From: Ascarosepion bandense | Lineage: Eukaryota > Mollusca > Cephalopoda > Sepiida > Sepiidae | Direction of reading: 5' to 3' | Assembly (NCBI GenBank): GCA_037127315.1 | Contig: JBBBDQ010000350.1 | Coordinates: 581,001 to 645,000, forward strand | Length of the DNA stretch: 64,000 bases | Shown here: in pieces, positions 31,253 to 43,175 of the stretch | Layout: each line of letters starts with the position of its first letter | How positions within the stretch are numbered: position 1 is the stretch's first letter | Notes under the pieces: model-generated | The model's database searches: none | What the model saw: only the letters and a program-made list of their open reading frames with translations | What the model was told of the DNA's origin: nothing | Translations under genes and position numbers: made by a program

Positions 31253-31389
31253 TTATTAATTATTATTTTAGGACATGTACCGTCATTATTAACTACCTGA
31301 TGAGACATTGGTCCTTTAATGTCGAAATCAAATGCAAAATTTTGTAGTAGTTTGGAGTTTGTACATGTTCTAAAGTAATAATTAATAAT
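31253..31389 (+). repeat. Inverted repeat enclosing a hammerhead motif
   Basis: Arms 31253-31280 and 31361-31389 pair over about 28 bp, ending in GGACATGTAC / GTACATGTTC. The hammerhead motif sits inside, so the arms extend its stem I. The copy at 4920-5080 has the same arms without the core. Confidence 0.85.
31291..31352 (+). ncRNA. Hammerhead ribozyme motif
   Basis: Stem I AACTAC (31291-31296) pairs perfectly with GTAGTT (31347-31352). CTGATGA is at 31297-31303, stem II GACATT/AATGTC at 31304-31323, GAAA at 31324-31327, a weak stem III with CAAA/TTTG and one bulged T, and the cleavage position is A31346. It shares stem II with the 8618-8672 motif but has a different, still complementary stem I. 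The bulge in stem III may lower activity. Confidence 0.6.
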
Positions 31390-31530
31390 ATTTTATTTTT
31401 TAAATGAGTTATGCAAACCAGGTTTCTACCTCCCGGTGTCTCCAGGTGATTTATAATAATTGATTTTACCGTTTTTTCGTAAACCCTCACCTAACAGGAA
31501 TGTTTTGTGAACACGCAACTTTCAAAAGTA
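31390..31530. repeat. Repeat shared with 41490-41655
   Basis: About 140 bp that aligns with 41490-41655: AAATGAGTTATNNNNNNCCAGGTTT, the GATTTNTAATAANTGATTTTA block and the GAACACGCAA end. It probably belongs to the same element as the hammerhead repeat just upstream. Confidence 0.55.
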
Positions 31531-31659
31531 AGAGTCAAAACATTTTCATCCATGATTGTATGATCCTAATTAGTATTTGTTGGTATCGTTACACTTGGTC
31601 ATCATTTCGGTTCTTTCATTTAGTAATTCATTTTGTTTGAGAATAACATAATAGCTAAC

Positions 31660-31800
31660 TTTTCTTCCTGGCACAGTCTACATATTTTGCTACCAGTGTA
31701 AGGTTTGGCTGTTTTAATTATTATCAACGTTATGTCTGGTTCTTGCATAAGCACAAGAATAATCAAACACATTCATAAAGAAATAGAACAGAGATTATCA
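31660..31800 (-). mobile_element. Penelope-like C-terminal scrap
   Basis: On the minus strand it matches the sequence at 34625-34700 (GCAAAATATGTAGACTGTGC and GGAAGAAAAGTTAGC), the end of the GIY-YIG-like region of the split element at 32160-34720. Fragment only. Confidence 0.5.
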
Positions 31801-31837
31801 AAAAATTCGTCAAACAAAACAATATTTGTTAAGTTTC

Positions 31838-32135
31838 TTTTCTCGCACTTCCCTATGGTGGAATTTCCTTCCACATGATTGCTTCCCCGACGGCCACAAT
31901 CTCCAGGCGTTTAAATGTAAGGTCAATAAACATCTAACACACTAACTCGCATCCATTCTTTCAAACACTCTTCCCATCTACCCAACCCTTAGCCTCGGTA
32001 TCCTTACCCATCTGTCACCCTCCTTCTGACATTTCCTATATCTAACTACTCTTTCTCTTGACCTTCCCCTATATAACCCCATGCGCAATAGTGGCAGTGG
32101 AATGCCTTGCTTGGGGTGAAATGATTAAAAAAAAA
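31838..32135 (+). mobile_element. LINE B 3' end fragment
   Basis: It covers only the last codons (PDGHNLQAFKCKVN-like near 31890-31930) and the 3' UTR ending TGAAATGATTAAAAAAAA. Severely 5' truncated, otherwise matching the 34 kb and 17 kb tails. Confidence 0.8.
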
Positions 32136-32159
32136 TTTATGAAGATGCCCTACGAAGAT

Positions 32160-34720
32160 CTGGCCATAAGAATATTTTAGAATACGATCCCCAACCAAAC
32201 AGACAAAAACAATAATAGAAATTGAAACATTTTGTGGTTCAATCTACTATTTAACTTATAAGTAAAAAAAACAAAACAAAAAAGACCTATATTTTTTAAA
32301 TTGATCGATAAGCACTTTCGAAAAAGCTCAGAATTAAACAAAATATTCAAAAGGAATACAAACTGAGTTATAACCATACTAGTAATTTAGAAAATTACAT
32401 AAAGAAACAAAACCCCATAAACCTAAATAGCAACGTACAATAGAAAATCATTAGTAACTGTAGAGACAAAATTCGGAGCCAAAGACTACTGGCGCCTCTG
32501 TAAAAGCGTGCTCAACAAGAGTACGTCCTCAATACCCCCACTAATCAACGAGTTCGAGGTTCTCACCTCCTCAGCGGACAAGGCTGAATGCTTTGCCCGT
32601 AGATTCTCGACCAATTCGTGTCTGGATTCGTCTGGATTCCAGACACCCGATTTCCCATCTAGAACTGAGACCCAATTGAATGACGTCCACATCACGCCCT
32701 CGCTGATTTCTAGCATAATATCAAAACTTGACCCTCACAAAGTGAGTGGTGGGGACGGAATCCCAATCATAGTCTTAAAGAAATGTACCCCTGAACTCTC
32801 TTCTGTCTTTTCTAAGCTCTACCACCTCTGCCTATCTTCCTTCTGCTTTCCTGCCTATTGAAAGTCTTCTTCTGTGGTTCCAATATTCAAGAACACTGGG
32901 GAACCATCGGACCCCGCAAATTACCGTCCTATCAGCCTTCTTCCGATCTTCGGCAAAGTGTTCGAAGCCATTATCAATGCCGAGGTCGTTCAGCATCTCA
33001 CGGCTCACGGGCTCCTATCGGACAAACAGTATGGCTTCCGCTTCACCAGGTCTACTGCTTGTATGCTAACGACCATCACCGAGTATATATACCAGGCTCT
33101 CGACAAGAATGAAGCCCGAACTGTCACCCTGGATATCACTAAAGCATTCGACAGAGTATGTCATGACGGCCTTCTACGGAAACTGCAAAGCTACGGCATT
33201 ACTGGATTTTGTTGGACTTAATCCAGTCATTCCTCTCCAAACGCAGACTGAAGGTGGTTTTAAACGGACATGCCTCCCAAAACTACCCTACAAACGCGGG
33301 TGTCCCCCAAGGCTCTATCCTAGGTCCTACGCTCTTTCTAATCTACATCAATGATCTCCCCGATGCCATAAGATCACAAGTAGGCATGTACGCCGATGAT
33401 ACCACAGTATACGCTCGCCTCGATCAAAAATCTAATGTTGACGATAAGGCAAACCTCGAGGCTGAGCTTGAAAAGGATCTCCAATCCTTGGTGGATTGGG
33501 GTAGGAAATGGCTCGTAAAATTCAATTCTTCCAAAACGAAGATGCTGTCAATTAACCACCACAGACGACCGCACCTCCCTCCCATTAGCATGGAACAGGC
33601 ATACCTCCCAAAGAGTAAAACACTACGCCTGCTTGGCCTGACACTCTCAGCGGACCTCAAGTGGAATCACTACGTCGAATCCATTGCTAAATCCGCTGCC
33701 ATGTAAGTTGGCTTTCTGTGCCGGGCCCGAAATTCTTTCCGCCTGAAACTATCCTGCACTTATACAAATCTACCATCCGACCGTGTTTTGAATACTGTTG
33801 CCACATCTGGTCGGGTGCCCCTGCTATTCTCCTCGGGCTTCGTGACAAAATACAGCGAAGAATCTGTAATGTGATTGATACCGACTTAGCTGACCGCCTG
33901 CAGTCACTCTCTCACCGGAGTGACGTGGCTTCCCTGTGCCTCTTCTACAAATACTTTCATGGCTTCTGCTCTGATGAACTTAAATCACTGGTGCCCTCTA
34001 GGTGTGAGTTCGCACGAGATACTAGATTGGCAACTAGGTCCCACACTTTTACAGTGAAACCGATGAAATGTAACCGCAAGTTCTACTCCAACAGTTTCTT
34101 TTCTCCCACTTCCCGCCTGTGGAATTCCCTTCCGAATGCTTGCTTCCCCGACGGCTATAACCTCCAGGAGTTTAAATGTAAGATCAATAGACACCTCCTA
34201 ACACACTAACCTTCCTATTCTCCCCAACTCTCCCCCTATGTACATCCTAACTCGTCTATCGCCCAGTGTAACCCCCTGCGCTATATTGGCAGTGGAATGC
34301 CTTGCTTGGGGTGATATGATTTTTAAGAAAAAATGCTTACTTGCAAAAGGAGTTAGAAAATTACATAAAGAAACAAAACGCCATAAACCTAAATAGCAAC
34401 GTACAATAGAAAATCATGAGTAACTGTAGAGACAAAAATAAATGCTTATTTACAAAATGAGTTATTTATAAAGCAAAAGTATATGATTTAAATGGTCAAA
34501 ACAAAGCATATTTAGGATCAGCCAAAGACGCTTTTAAAAAATTGTACAAAATTGGCTAGCTATGTGTAGAAATTGAAACTAAAATATGGAAAAGACTCAG
34601 ACATAACTTAGAGCATAATAAAGACAGCCGAAACTTACAATGGTGGCAAAATATGTAGACTGTGCCAGGAAGAAAAGTTAGCAATTACGTTATTCCCAAA
34701 CAAAAATCTAAACTTATTTA
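32160..34720 (+). mobile_element. Penelope-like element split by LINE B
   Basis: Left piece 32160-32471: the minus-free plus frame reads FFKLIDKHFRKSSELNKIFK near 32295-32355, a block conserved in Penelope-like RTs. Right piece 34353-34720: KAKVYDLNGQNKAYLGSAKD near 34465-34525, then an AFKKLY block, as at the start of a GIY-YIG endonuclease. The two pieces are collinear across the LINE B insertion, with an 85 bp duplication at the junction. Frameshifted and inactive. Confidence 0.65.
32472..34335 (+). mobile_element. LINE B, 5' truncated, most of RT and C-terminus present
   Basis: A non-LTR retrotransposon of Jockey/CR1-like style. Seen: SGGDGIPIIVLKKCTPELSS near 32745-32805, PANYRPISLLPIFGKVFEAI near 32911-32970, LLSDKQYGFRFTRSTACM near 33013-33066, motif A TLDITKAFDRVCH near 33125-33163, GVPQGSILGPTLFLIYINDL, motif C MYADDTTVYARL near 33387-33422, and the C-terminal SRLWNSLPNACFPDGYNLQE near 34114-34170. 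Stops or frame changes lie near 32862, 33100, 33205 and 33705. No endonuclease remains. The 3' tail ends near 34335. Confidence 0.9.
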
Positions 34721-35424
34721 TAAATGAAACTGTCTGTGTGTGTGTGTGTGTGTGTGTCCGTTACCTATAGACTCCGAACGGATGGACCAATTTTCTTGAA
34801 AATTTACAGTTGTACTATAAGCGTCTGCAAGTGTTCTTAGCTAGGTTTTGTGTCGAGGTGTCTCCGACAAATATCGAAAATCGATAATAAAAACAATTAG
34901 GTCATAGAAAGAGTAGTCCGATTTTAATCAAATTTGATAAACTCATAGACAAAGACATAAGCAATTATATTCAGAAGTTTCAAGGTTGCAGTTCTTACAA
35001 TAGTGCAGAAAATCGATAATATACATATATATAAAAGGCAAGATGTTTGTGTGTGTGTCTGTTTATCTGCCTGTATGTCTGTATTATTTTCAGCCCTTTT
35101 ATTTTAGTTTTTGCTTCGGGTTTGGCTCTAAGTAGGTATAATTGTAGTTCTTAGTCTCAGCCATGATACCATTTACTCAGAGGACTTATTTAGCCTTCAA
35201 AATTCAGTTTATGACGAAAAAAACTTATTTGATATCGATACGAGGAAATCAAATTTTGACTTACATCCATTCATTTTTCTTTCAGTCTACGGTTTGGCTT
35301 TAACTGGAAACAACTATTGCTTTTTAGTCTTTGGTGCCAACACCAAAGAGTCTGAGCTCCAGGACCATGGATTAGTTTAAAATTTTCATTACACCCGAGC
35401 AACGCCGGGCTATACTGCTAGTGA
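34710..35424 (-). mobile_element. Interspersed family A, long subtype
   Basis: Nearly complete, about 715 bp. The minus-strand 5' end (CTAGCAGTATAGCCCGGCGT) is at 35422 and the ATTTATAAATAAGTTTAGAT 3' end at 34710. It carries an expanded (GT)n at 34737-34758. Confidence 0.85.
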
Positions 35425-35775
35425 TCAAATAAAATAGAGACCAGCATGCTAAACGCTTGTCCAAATTTCCAAAGTTACAAGCGGAGATATTTTAACTTAA
35501 TTGTAACGTTTCAAAACCATGTTAGGATGTAGCCAACAAAATATTGCCTACCGTAATGACAACTTCCACTTATTGATAATAATTGAGTAGAATAAAACAC
35601 AACAATGGACAATTTATCCTCAATTTGGATTCAAATGCATATCTTTATTTTTTCTAGAATAGTGCAAAAATATAATAAAAAAAATAAATGGAACTCATCG
35701 GTTGAATTTAACAAAATTTGTTTAAACAAATTCTTGCTACCTCAATATAACTTGTAGACAGATATTATAAACACA

Positions 35776-35822
<47 letters not shown>

Positions 35823-36295
35823 CGTATTCATATCAGGGTCTATTGAGACAGATGTTATTGAAAATGAAATTAACCCACTAAATGTTATAAAGAAAAACAC
35901 ACGCATGCGTATTGAACAAAAAATATGGAAGCTTCACAAACTCATGCTTCAATTTATGACACATGAAAATATCTTTTTTTTACATTTAGATGTTCGTCTA
36001 CACGAAAATGTTTTGAATATATCAATAGAGGGATGCATATAATTTTGTGCATAAGTTAATATATTTACCGTTCAGCAGTTCGCGTGTGTATGTGTATATA
36101 AACATACATGTAATTATGTATAGAGAAATAACGCGAAATTATGTTTCTGCAACTGTCTCCTCCATGAATGATCACATCTCCAGACATTTTAACAATTCAT
36201 CACACAGTGAATCTATATCAGTTTGCTATTTCTCTAAATAAAAATAAAAATGTATAAAGAAAACCCTAATAAAGAAATTTGCACAAAAGATCGTG

Positions 36296-36342
<47 letters not shown>

Positions 36343-36889
36343 TGTGTGAAAGCTATTTTTTGTTCGTTTCAATCATCCAGACACCACGTTCATGCCTGCC
36401 TATGCCAGCTGAATCGTGTGTAGAAACAATAAAGAAGACATTTCTCGCGTGATCATATGCTCTTCATGAGACCCTTATCGAATAATTACTGTTTATGCTG
36501 ACTCATCCCCCGTCTTATTTTACCACCAAGGTGACAAACTGAGAAAATGCTGTTAAATATTAAATGAAGCCCCATGACTTCGCTCAAATAATATAACTTT
36601 TTTTTTTAATTCACTAACTTATTTTTTATCATACACATTATAAATCTACGATGCGCGAATTATAACAAGGTTTTGGCTTAAAATAAAATGTCCTCCTTTT
36701 TTCGACCAACTTTGGAATGAAACACAAACCTGGGCCAATATTTTCTCTACCATTTAGATTAATTTTTTCAATTTTTTCAATTTTTATTGACTTTTTTAAA
36801 ACCAAAGAATCAAATTATGCAATTTCATGAGAGCGATGAAACAGTAAGTCAATAATTAACATCCCCACTTCGGTTGGTCTTCTTTCTAC
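35425..36889. other. No gene; two long AT tracts
   Basis: AT-rich sequence with microsatellites at 35780-35820 and 36298-36339. The short frame at 36047-36241 shows no motif. Nothing is shared with other parts. Confidence 0.5.
36298..36339. repeat. (AT)n microsatellite
   Basis: About 41 bp of AT dinucleotide. Confidence 0.97.
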
Positions 36890-37090
36890 TCGTTGTAGAT
36901 AATTGCAATGAGGAAGGAGGGCTTGGAGAATCTGATACTAACAGGCCAGTTAGAGGGGAAAAGAAACAGGGGAAAGCAACGAATAACATATTTGAAGGAT
37001 CTAATCAGGTGAATGATGGAAACGAAGGTTGCATGGTGTAACAGTAGAAGGCGTGCTAAGAGCTACCAGGGATAGGGAACATAGAAGAGG
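36890..37090 (+). mobile_element. LINE D fragment (RTE-like)
   Basis: RKEGLENLILTGQLEGKRNR followed by GKQRITYLKDLIR near 36908-37012, the C-terminal block of LINE D. It ends in a GGAAGAAGAAAAT tail. Confidence 0.78.
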
Positions 37091-37499
37091 AAGAAGAAAA
37101 TATTGTCTCTGTCGATGAACTATATTCTATTTATTGTATATATCATTTGTTTTTAGCAACTTCTGATATTGTAAGTCTTTCGTTACGTGAAGTGCAATAC
37201 AACCCTAAAATATAACAAATACACTTTTATAGCATAATGACTATCAATGAAAATCTAAAAGTAAAACAAATTATTATGATTCAGAGTAGATTTTCTTTAA
37301 ATGAATTCTTGTTTAACCAAAATTATTTGAGGATTTAAATTCTCTAAGGGCATAAAAAAGTACAAAAAAATCTCTCTCGAATTTCATAAAATTCGAATGA
37401 GTGAGGGGTAATAGATGTAAAAAAAAATAAAAAAATAAAATAAAAAATAAAAAAAAGACTTTTTTAATGTACATTTCAAAATGTGTATATATATATATA

Positions 37500-38029
37500 T
37501 ATAAGGCAAGATGTTTGTATGTGTGTGTCTGTATGTATGTCCTTTATAAAAATCTACAATTTTTATCCAATTCTCACCAAACTTCACACAAATATTCTTT
37601 AGGCTTCCGGTCAGGTCATGGATTACTTATTCTTTCCGATATTACAAACTGATATCCCCAATGTTCTATCGAATCTGATCAAAAACCAATATTCAGCCAT
37701 CAATATGGCTCATTTTCTCCAATTTTAATCCCGATAAGTACAATAAATTTTCATGGATTTACTTAGGTTAGTTTATCCTTGGATGACTTATTTGACTCCG
37801 ATATTGGAAATCGATACCCCGATAACCTATCGGGTCTGATCAAAATCCTGTTTTCAACCATTTTATTTTAGTTTTTGCTCCGGGTTTTGCTTTAAGTAGA
37901 TATAATTGTAGTTTTTAGTTTTAACAACATACGTTTTTCGTGCCAACGTTCAAAGAGTGAACTCCAGGACCATGGATTATTTTTAAAGTTTTCATTACAC
38001 CCAATCAACGACGGGCTATACTGCTAGTT
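37500..38029 (-). mobile_element. Interspersed family A, divergent
   Basis: Minus-strand copy with the CTAGCAGTATAGCCCGTCGT start at 38028. The middle (ATCGATACCCCGATAACCTA block, about 37820) differs from the other copies and is partly duplicated with variation at 37650. The 3' end is missing beyond the ATATATATAT near 37485-37502. Confidence 0.72.
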
Positions 38030-38332
38030 TCTGAATAAGTTATAAAATTTTCATTAAAATCAGACAGTTATCTAAATTTTGCAAGAATTTACAATTCAAT
38101 GTTTTTCCACCGCAAAATATTGCCCAAATTTGCTATAAAAATTCTCATGTTGATAAACAAGCAATTAAGATATTAACTAAAATTTCTAAGGTTTTAAAAA
38201 GGATTTTTAAAAATAAGTTTTACATTAAAAATTATTTGACCTTTTCTTAGTAGCACACATATTTAGATGATAAAATTTTGTTTTTATTATCATTGGATTT
38301 TTTAATCATATATTCTCTTTTCTTAAATTTTA

Positions 38333-38370
<38 letters not shown>

Positions 38371-38478
38371 ATCAGTAAAAATTCTTAAAAGTTCGATCTA
38401 ATGACGAAAGAAGTAAACGTCAATATTCCTTTTGGATAAGACTCCTAATCTGGTCGGGAAATTTACAACACCTTTCTC

Positions 38479-38509
<31 letters not shown>

Positions 38510-38922
38510 GATATGTGTGTGTGTGTGTGTGTGTGTGTGTATCATAGAATACAGACATACATGAATGCGTAGGATAAAATATGCACGGTTAGGCTTCAAC
38601 GTGTGTTCTGAAACATAAAACTTTCGCAAATCTGAAGTTAATCCTCAAGTCGATAATTTGTTCTATCATTTCCCAAAGTACATGTCAAGCAGAACTAAAA
38701 GTGCTGCCCAGAAATATGTTACCTTCTTTACTCTATAATCTAAGAGAAGAGCTAGAAGTAACAAGAAGCAGGATGTGTGGAACAAAGGGATAACGTTATT
38801 AACGATTTTCCAGGGCAGACCTCATGCAGCCTCTCGGCCGGACGCCAACACAAATCATTCAGTTGCCACCTGATCAGCTAAAGAAACGTGAAATCGATAT
38901 ATCAGTTACAATCGTATTTTTT
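38030..38922. other. No gene; AT and GT microsatellites
   Basis: Tracts at 38336-38368, 38481-38508 and (GT)n at 38514-38540. The remainder has no recognisable feature. Confidence 0.5.
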
Positions 38923-38934
38923 CTGTGTTCCTCA

Positions 38935-39240
38935 GTCAGTTTAGGTGCCATACGTGATACACGCTTGGGCGATCATGTCTCGAAAGAGACATGACTGACT
39001 GGGCAGAAGATTATCCCGCAGTAAGTTGCCATTGCTTTCTGCGGTAGACTGGTTGCCGAGCAAGGCTATAGAACCCAATCTGTCCTGTTATTTAACCCAT
39101 AACTGGAAGGAATAGACGGATTAATACCTTTCCCAAGGGTATTTGCGCGTAAGTGAATACAATGGATTCAGCTGGAATTTGAACTCGGCTCCCCGGTTTC
39201 TCGTTCCGAGCCGATATCCACTGTACCACAACGCACATCC
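38935..39240 (-). mobile_element. tRNA-derived SINE, full length
   Basis: Exactly 306 bp between a perfect 12 bp target-site duplication, CTGTGTTCCTCA (38923-38934 and 39241-39252). It is one of the least decayed copies and sets the family length. Confidence 0.95.
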
Positions 39241-40410
39241 CTGTGTTCCTCACCTGACCAAAAAGAACCAGTGGGGGTCAGTGTAATAAATAGTGGGCTT
39301 CAATTTCTTTTACTCTATAATTTTCCACGACTTTTACATTTTGTTTTAATGTTGTCAGCTCTACAGCAATTCTTCCCTTGATTTCCGTGTCTGTCTGCTT
39401 ATCCGTTTTTTCCCTTATTTTCTGTATCTGTCTTTCATTCTTTTATTTTACTAGACGTCTTTTCATCAGTGATCACAGTGTAACCGAGTATTATCTGGTA
39501 TCAGTCGTCTGTGCGTGAATGTTGATTATGAAGGTGGCTGAGTATCATAAATTTGTTAAATACTATTTTTCACGTACAAGTCAATACATCTGGGTATATG
39601 TAAAATCTTTTTTATATCGTATACATTTCTATATACTCGACATCACATAGAATACAAATGTGTTGACTCATCAGTTCTATTCGCTTCACCCACTTTGTTC
39701 TTATCTCTGTAGCACTCACGTCGGCTATGAATCCACGCGAAAACGAATTCTTTCAGGAATTCAAATATAAAATGTAAAATCTTAAGGTAAAACTGCACAT
39801 CTTCAATTTTTTCGATTCTACATCTTGTATTTTTAATAACCTTTGACGTGACTGCATTGGATTTTTTTTTTTTTTTGCTTTTATCGTGGTATATTTTCTT
39901 TTTCAATCTCTAGAATTTCCTCAAAAATTTATAAACCAAAAGATTAAAAAGACTCTCTTTCTCTCTCTCTTTCTCTCTCTCTCAAGCCAGCTTGATAACA
40001 ATTGCAGGGACAGGTAACCCTAACCGTTGACCTTGTAAATACGGGATCCCACATTAATCTTACTTTGTGTCACATCTTGCCACCATAGAGGTGATTAGAT
40101 TTCCTCTCTTACTCTTTTCGTCTTTTTCTCTCCCAAATCCCAGTTCTTTTTTTTTTCTCTGCCTATCCCTTGGGATCTCAAATCACCTAGAACCCATCCC
40201 CAGCTTTACTTCGAAGATGGGTGCAAAACAATCTTCTTATACATGTTCCAAGCTTTTGTTTTAAGCCATGCAAAGGTAAATTTAGTAAAGATCTTATCTC
40301 TAACATTCTACGCAAGTGTATTCTTGCTGACTCCGTTATACAGGATTCATATCAACTCAGGTGTTTTGTGTCTGAGTGAACTATTTCACAGCGATTCTGG
40401 GCGCACCTGC

Positions 40411-40411
<1 letters not shown>

Positions 40412-40450
<39 letters not shown>
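40412..40450. repeat. (CTAT)n microsatellite
   Basis: About nine to ten tetranucleotide units. Confidence 0.97.
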
Positions 40451-40451
<1 letters not shown>

Positions 40452-40474
40452 CATCCAAGTAGATCTATGATTGG

Positions 40475-40475
<1 letters not shown>

Positions 40476-40520
<45 letters not shown>
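40476..40520. repeat. (AT)n microsatellite
   Basis: About 45 bp, directly abutting the family A start at 40521. Confidence 0.97.
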
Positions 40521-40522
<2 letters not shown>

Positions 40523-40965
40523 TAGCAGTATAGCCCGGCATTGCTCGGGTGTAATGAAAGCTTTAAAACTAATCCATGGTCCTGGGGCTCAGACTAAGCC
40601 TAAAAAATATTTGTCTGAAGTTTGGTGAGAATCGGATAAAAATTGTGGATTTTTATAAAGGACATACATACAGATAAACAGACACACACACACAAACATC
40701 TTGCCTTTTATATATATATATATATATTATCGATTTTCTGCACTATTGTAAGAACTGCAACCTTGAAACTTCTGAATATCGTTTCTTATCTGTTCGTCTA
40801 TGAGTGTATCAAATTTGATTAAAATCGGACCACTCCTTCTAAAACCTTGACATAAAACCTAGCTAAGAACACTCGCAGACGCTTATAGTACAACTGTGTA
40901 AATTTTCAAGAAAATCGGTTCAGCCGTTTCGAAGTCTATAGGTAACGGATACATATACAATAAGA
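40521..40965 (+). mobile_element. Interspersed family A, short subtype
   Basis: It starts GCTAGCAGTATAGCCCGGCA and has the short-subtype junction AAGCCTAAAAAATATTTGT. The block with the TCGATTATCGATTTTCG palindrome is deleted near 40845. The end is near GTAACGGATACATA. Confidence 0.82.
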
Positions 40966-40969
40966 TAAG

Positions 40970-41007
<38 letters not shown>

Positions 41008-41010
<3 letters not shown>

Positions 41011-41265
41011 TATAAAGGAAAACTCAACACGTTATATCAGTTATAAACTATAGCTCATTTCAATAAGTTTAATTAGCTCATATCATATCATTTCCGGCAG
41101 AAATTTTGTACCAGATGGAGGATATAGTCTAAGGTCTGATGATATGAGCTAATTAAACTTATTGAAATGTGCTATATTTTATAACTGATATGACGTGTTG
41201 AATTTTTCTTTTATAAACTTCATATCGCTCTGGTTAACACCCATCGAGCTCTCTATATGGATTTA
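41008..41265 (-). repeat. Foldback family F copy
   Basis: Arms 41008-41086 and about 41137-41218 are reverse complements. The sequence beyond (41219-41265) matches the reverse complement of 44185-44232, so the two foldbacks at 41 and 44 kb are copies of one family in opposite orientation. The right arm carries CTGATGA (41117-41123) and a GAAA 20 bases later; stem II is imperfect. Confidence 0.8.
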
Positions 41266-41489
41266 CCAATTAATATTTTATATTAAGGTAATCTTATTGG
41301 ATTATCCTCACCGTTTACGGACTGACACCTTTACCTATATATATATATATATATATATATATTGATTGATTGATTGATTGCGTAATACTTAGTTTTTGGT
41401 CATAGTAGGGTTAGGCCAGTACACATTTGTATTAAAAAGTGTTCTATACAATTATATTGTACAACTTTTGAATATTTTCCATTTTTAAA

Positions 41490-41655
41490 CGAGTTATTTT
41501 GCTCCCCAGGTTTTTACTATGACTGGTGTCTTCAGCCGATTTTTAATAAATGATTTTATCGTTTACGGTTTTTCTTTTGAAGAACACGTTAGTAACGGTG
41601 TTTTATTTTAACGTTTAAGCGGCAGGCAATTTATGAACGCGCAATTTTTAAATGA
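41490..41655. repeat. Repeat shared with 31390-31530
   Basis: Diverged second copy with a longer middle; ends GAACGCGCAATTTTTAAATG. No coding content. Confidence 0.55.
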
Positions 41656-41769
41656 TATATATATATATATTTGTGCGAGTATACGAACACACGCTTCTTG
41701 CACACTTCTTTATCTCTTCTTAAGTTTATCTATGCCTTCTAAAATGATTACACTTTAGATATTTTCCAA

Positions 41770-42440
41770 TTCTTCTTCTATGTGCCCTGTCCTTTCAGGA
41801 CGTAGGCGATCATGGCTTTCCACGTCTCCCTATCTCTGGTGACTCTTAGTACGTTTTCTCCTGTTACACCACGCAACCCCCGTTCCGTCATCCATCTGCT
41901 CAGGCCCTTCAAATATGTTATCCGCTGCCTTCCTCTGTCTCTTTTTCCTTCTATCTGGCCCGTCAGTATCAGGTTCTCCAAGCCGTTCTTCCTCATTGCA
42001 AATTCCAGGAACTTCAGTTGTCTCTTCCTGATGCTCAATATTAATTTTCTTTTCGTTGCCATTCTTTCCAACACCTCATCATTGCACACATTCTCGGTTA
42101 ATGATATCTGTAGAACCACATTTCTGCCGCTTCAAGTTTTTTCCTTCATCTTTGATGATACTGTCCAACATTCACTGCCGCATTGAAGAACTGACATCGC
42201 ATAGCAATCCAGTATTCTCTTTGTTTCTACTGAAATTTTCCTGTGTCTTAATACTTTACTCAGCATCTGGAACACGTTCTTCGCCATGTCAATTCGACTT
42301 CGGATCTCTGTCGCACTTTCCACCTCCTGTTAGAACACTTCCTAGGTATTTAAACTTTCATACTTGCTTGATTCTAGTATCCATCACCTGTATTCTCATT
42401 TTGGGTTGCTCTTTTTGCTGATGACGATGCATTCAGTTTA
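41770..42440 (-). mobile_element. LINE D, longest fragment (RTE-like)
   Basis: Minus strand, reading from 42440: an AKRATQNEN-like lead with a shifted FKYLGSVLTGG block near 42330-42360, IRSRIDMAKNVFQMLSKVLR near 42255-42315, DCYAMSVLQCGSECWTVSSK, RKRQLKFLEFAMRKNGLENL, TGQIEGKRDRGRQRITYL, and the C-terminal RDRETWKAMIAYVLKGQGT ending at 41778. The final block with its basic GRQR motif matches the RTE/BovB C-terminus. No RT catalytic core is retained. Confidence 0.85.
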
Positions 42441-43175
42441 CTTTAACATGTTCATTTACATATTTGGTCTTTCTCTCGCCAAGATTCTTAATCATTTGCT
42501 TTTTGTAATAAAAAAGGCGCGGCCAACTGACGTCATCATTACAGAGAAGAGCAAAATGCTATAGATATTACCGGCAAAAACATAAAATGAATTGAACTTT
42601 ATATTCTTCGATATTCTCTACAGGTTGTGCATGATTTTTCGTATGTGAGTGTGAGTTCGAGTGTTCTTGATACCTCACAACCAAGATGGAATTTATCATG
42701 GTAACCAATAACGAAACGAGGAACAAATATCTGCAAATAACCGCATTCCGATTCACAGTTATTTTTACTCAATAGCCTCTAGAAACCCAATAAAGGTTAG
42801 AACAATGCAATAGACTTACTACACATAATGCACTATTGACCAGCATATATAAATAGTCGACCAAAGACACAATAAACATGGTCTGACGATTGTGTTGAAA
42901 CATGAAAGACGGTCTCCGCTTGGTTTTGACCTAAGTGTCCAATTTTATCTTTACATACGCTCTATCTCCGATTGTTAGCCCATTTAACCATAAAAGTAAC
43001 ACACCTTAAAATTATATTTTTCTTATATATATTTCTTATAAAAATAAACGTTATATTTGTGGGTACACCTGTTTAGTTTATTAAACCTGTTTTATATTCT
43101 TAAACAGTAACATTAATGGCCTTCTCGTCCTACCTGAGAAGCATATCACCATTATTAAAGAAAACAATAAATAGA
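42441..43175. other. No recognised feature
   Basis: AT-rich sequence without repeats shared in the window. A CTGACGA...GAAAC string near 42890-42905 lacks a stem II and is not called. Confidence 0.5.

Larger units (their letters stand above)
39253..40520. other. No confirmed gene; low-complexity tracts
   Basis: It contains a (CT)n run at 39953-39983, (CTAT)n at 40412-40450 and (AT)n at 40476-40520. A small frame at 40216-40264 starts MGAKQSS in a good start context and stops after 15 codons; see findings. Confidence 0.45.

Noticed and set aside
42885..42915. Hammerhead-like CTGACGA...GAAAC
   Set aside because: No stem II between the boxes.
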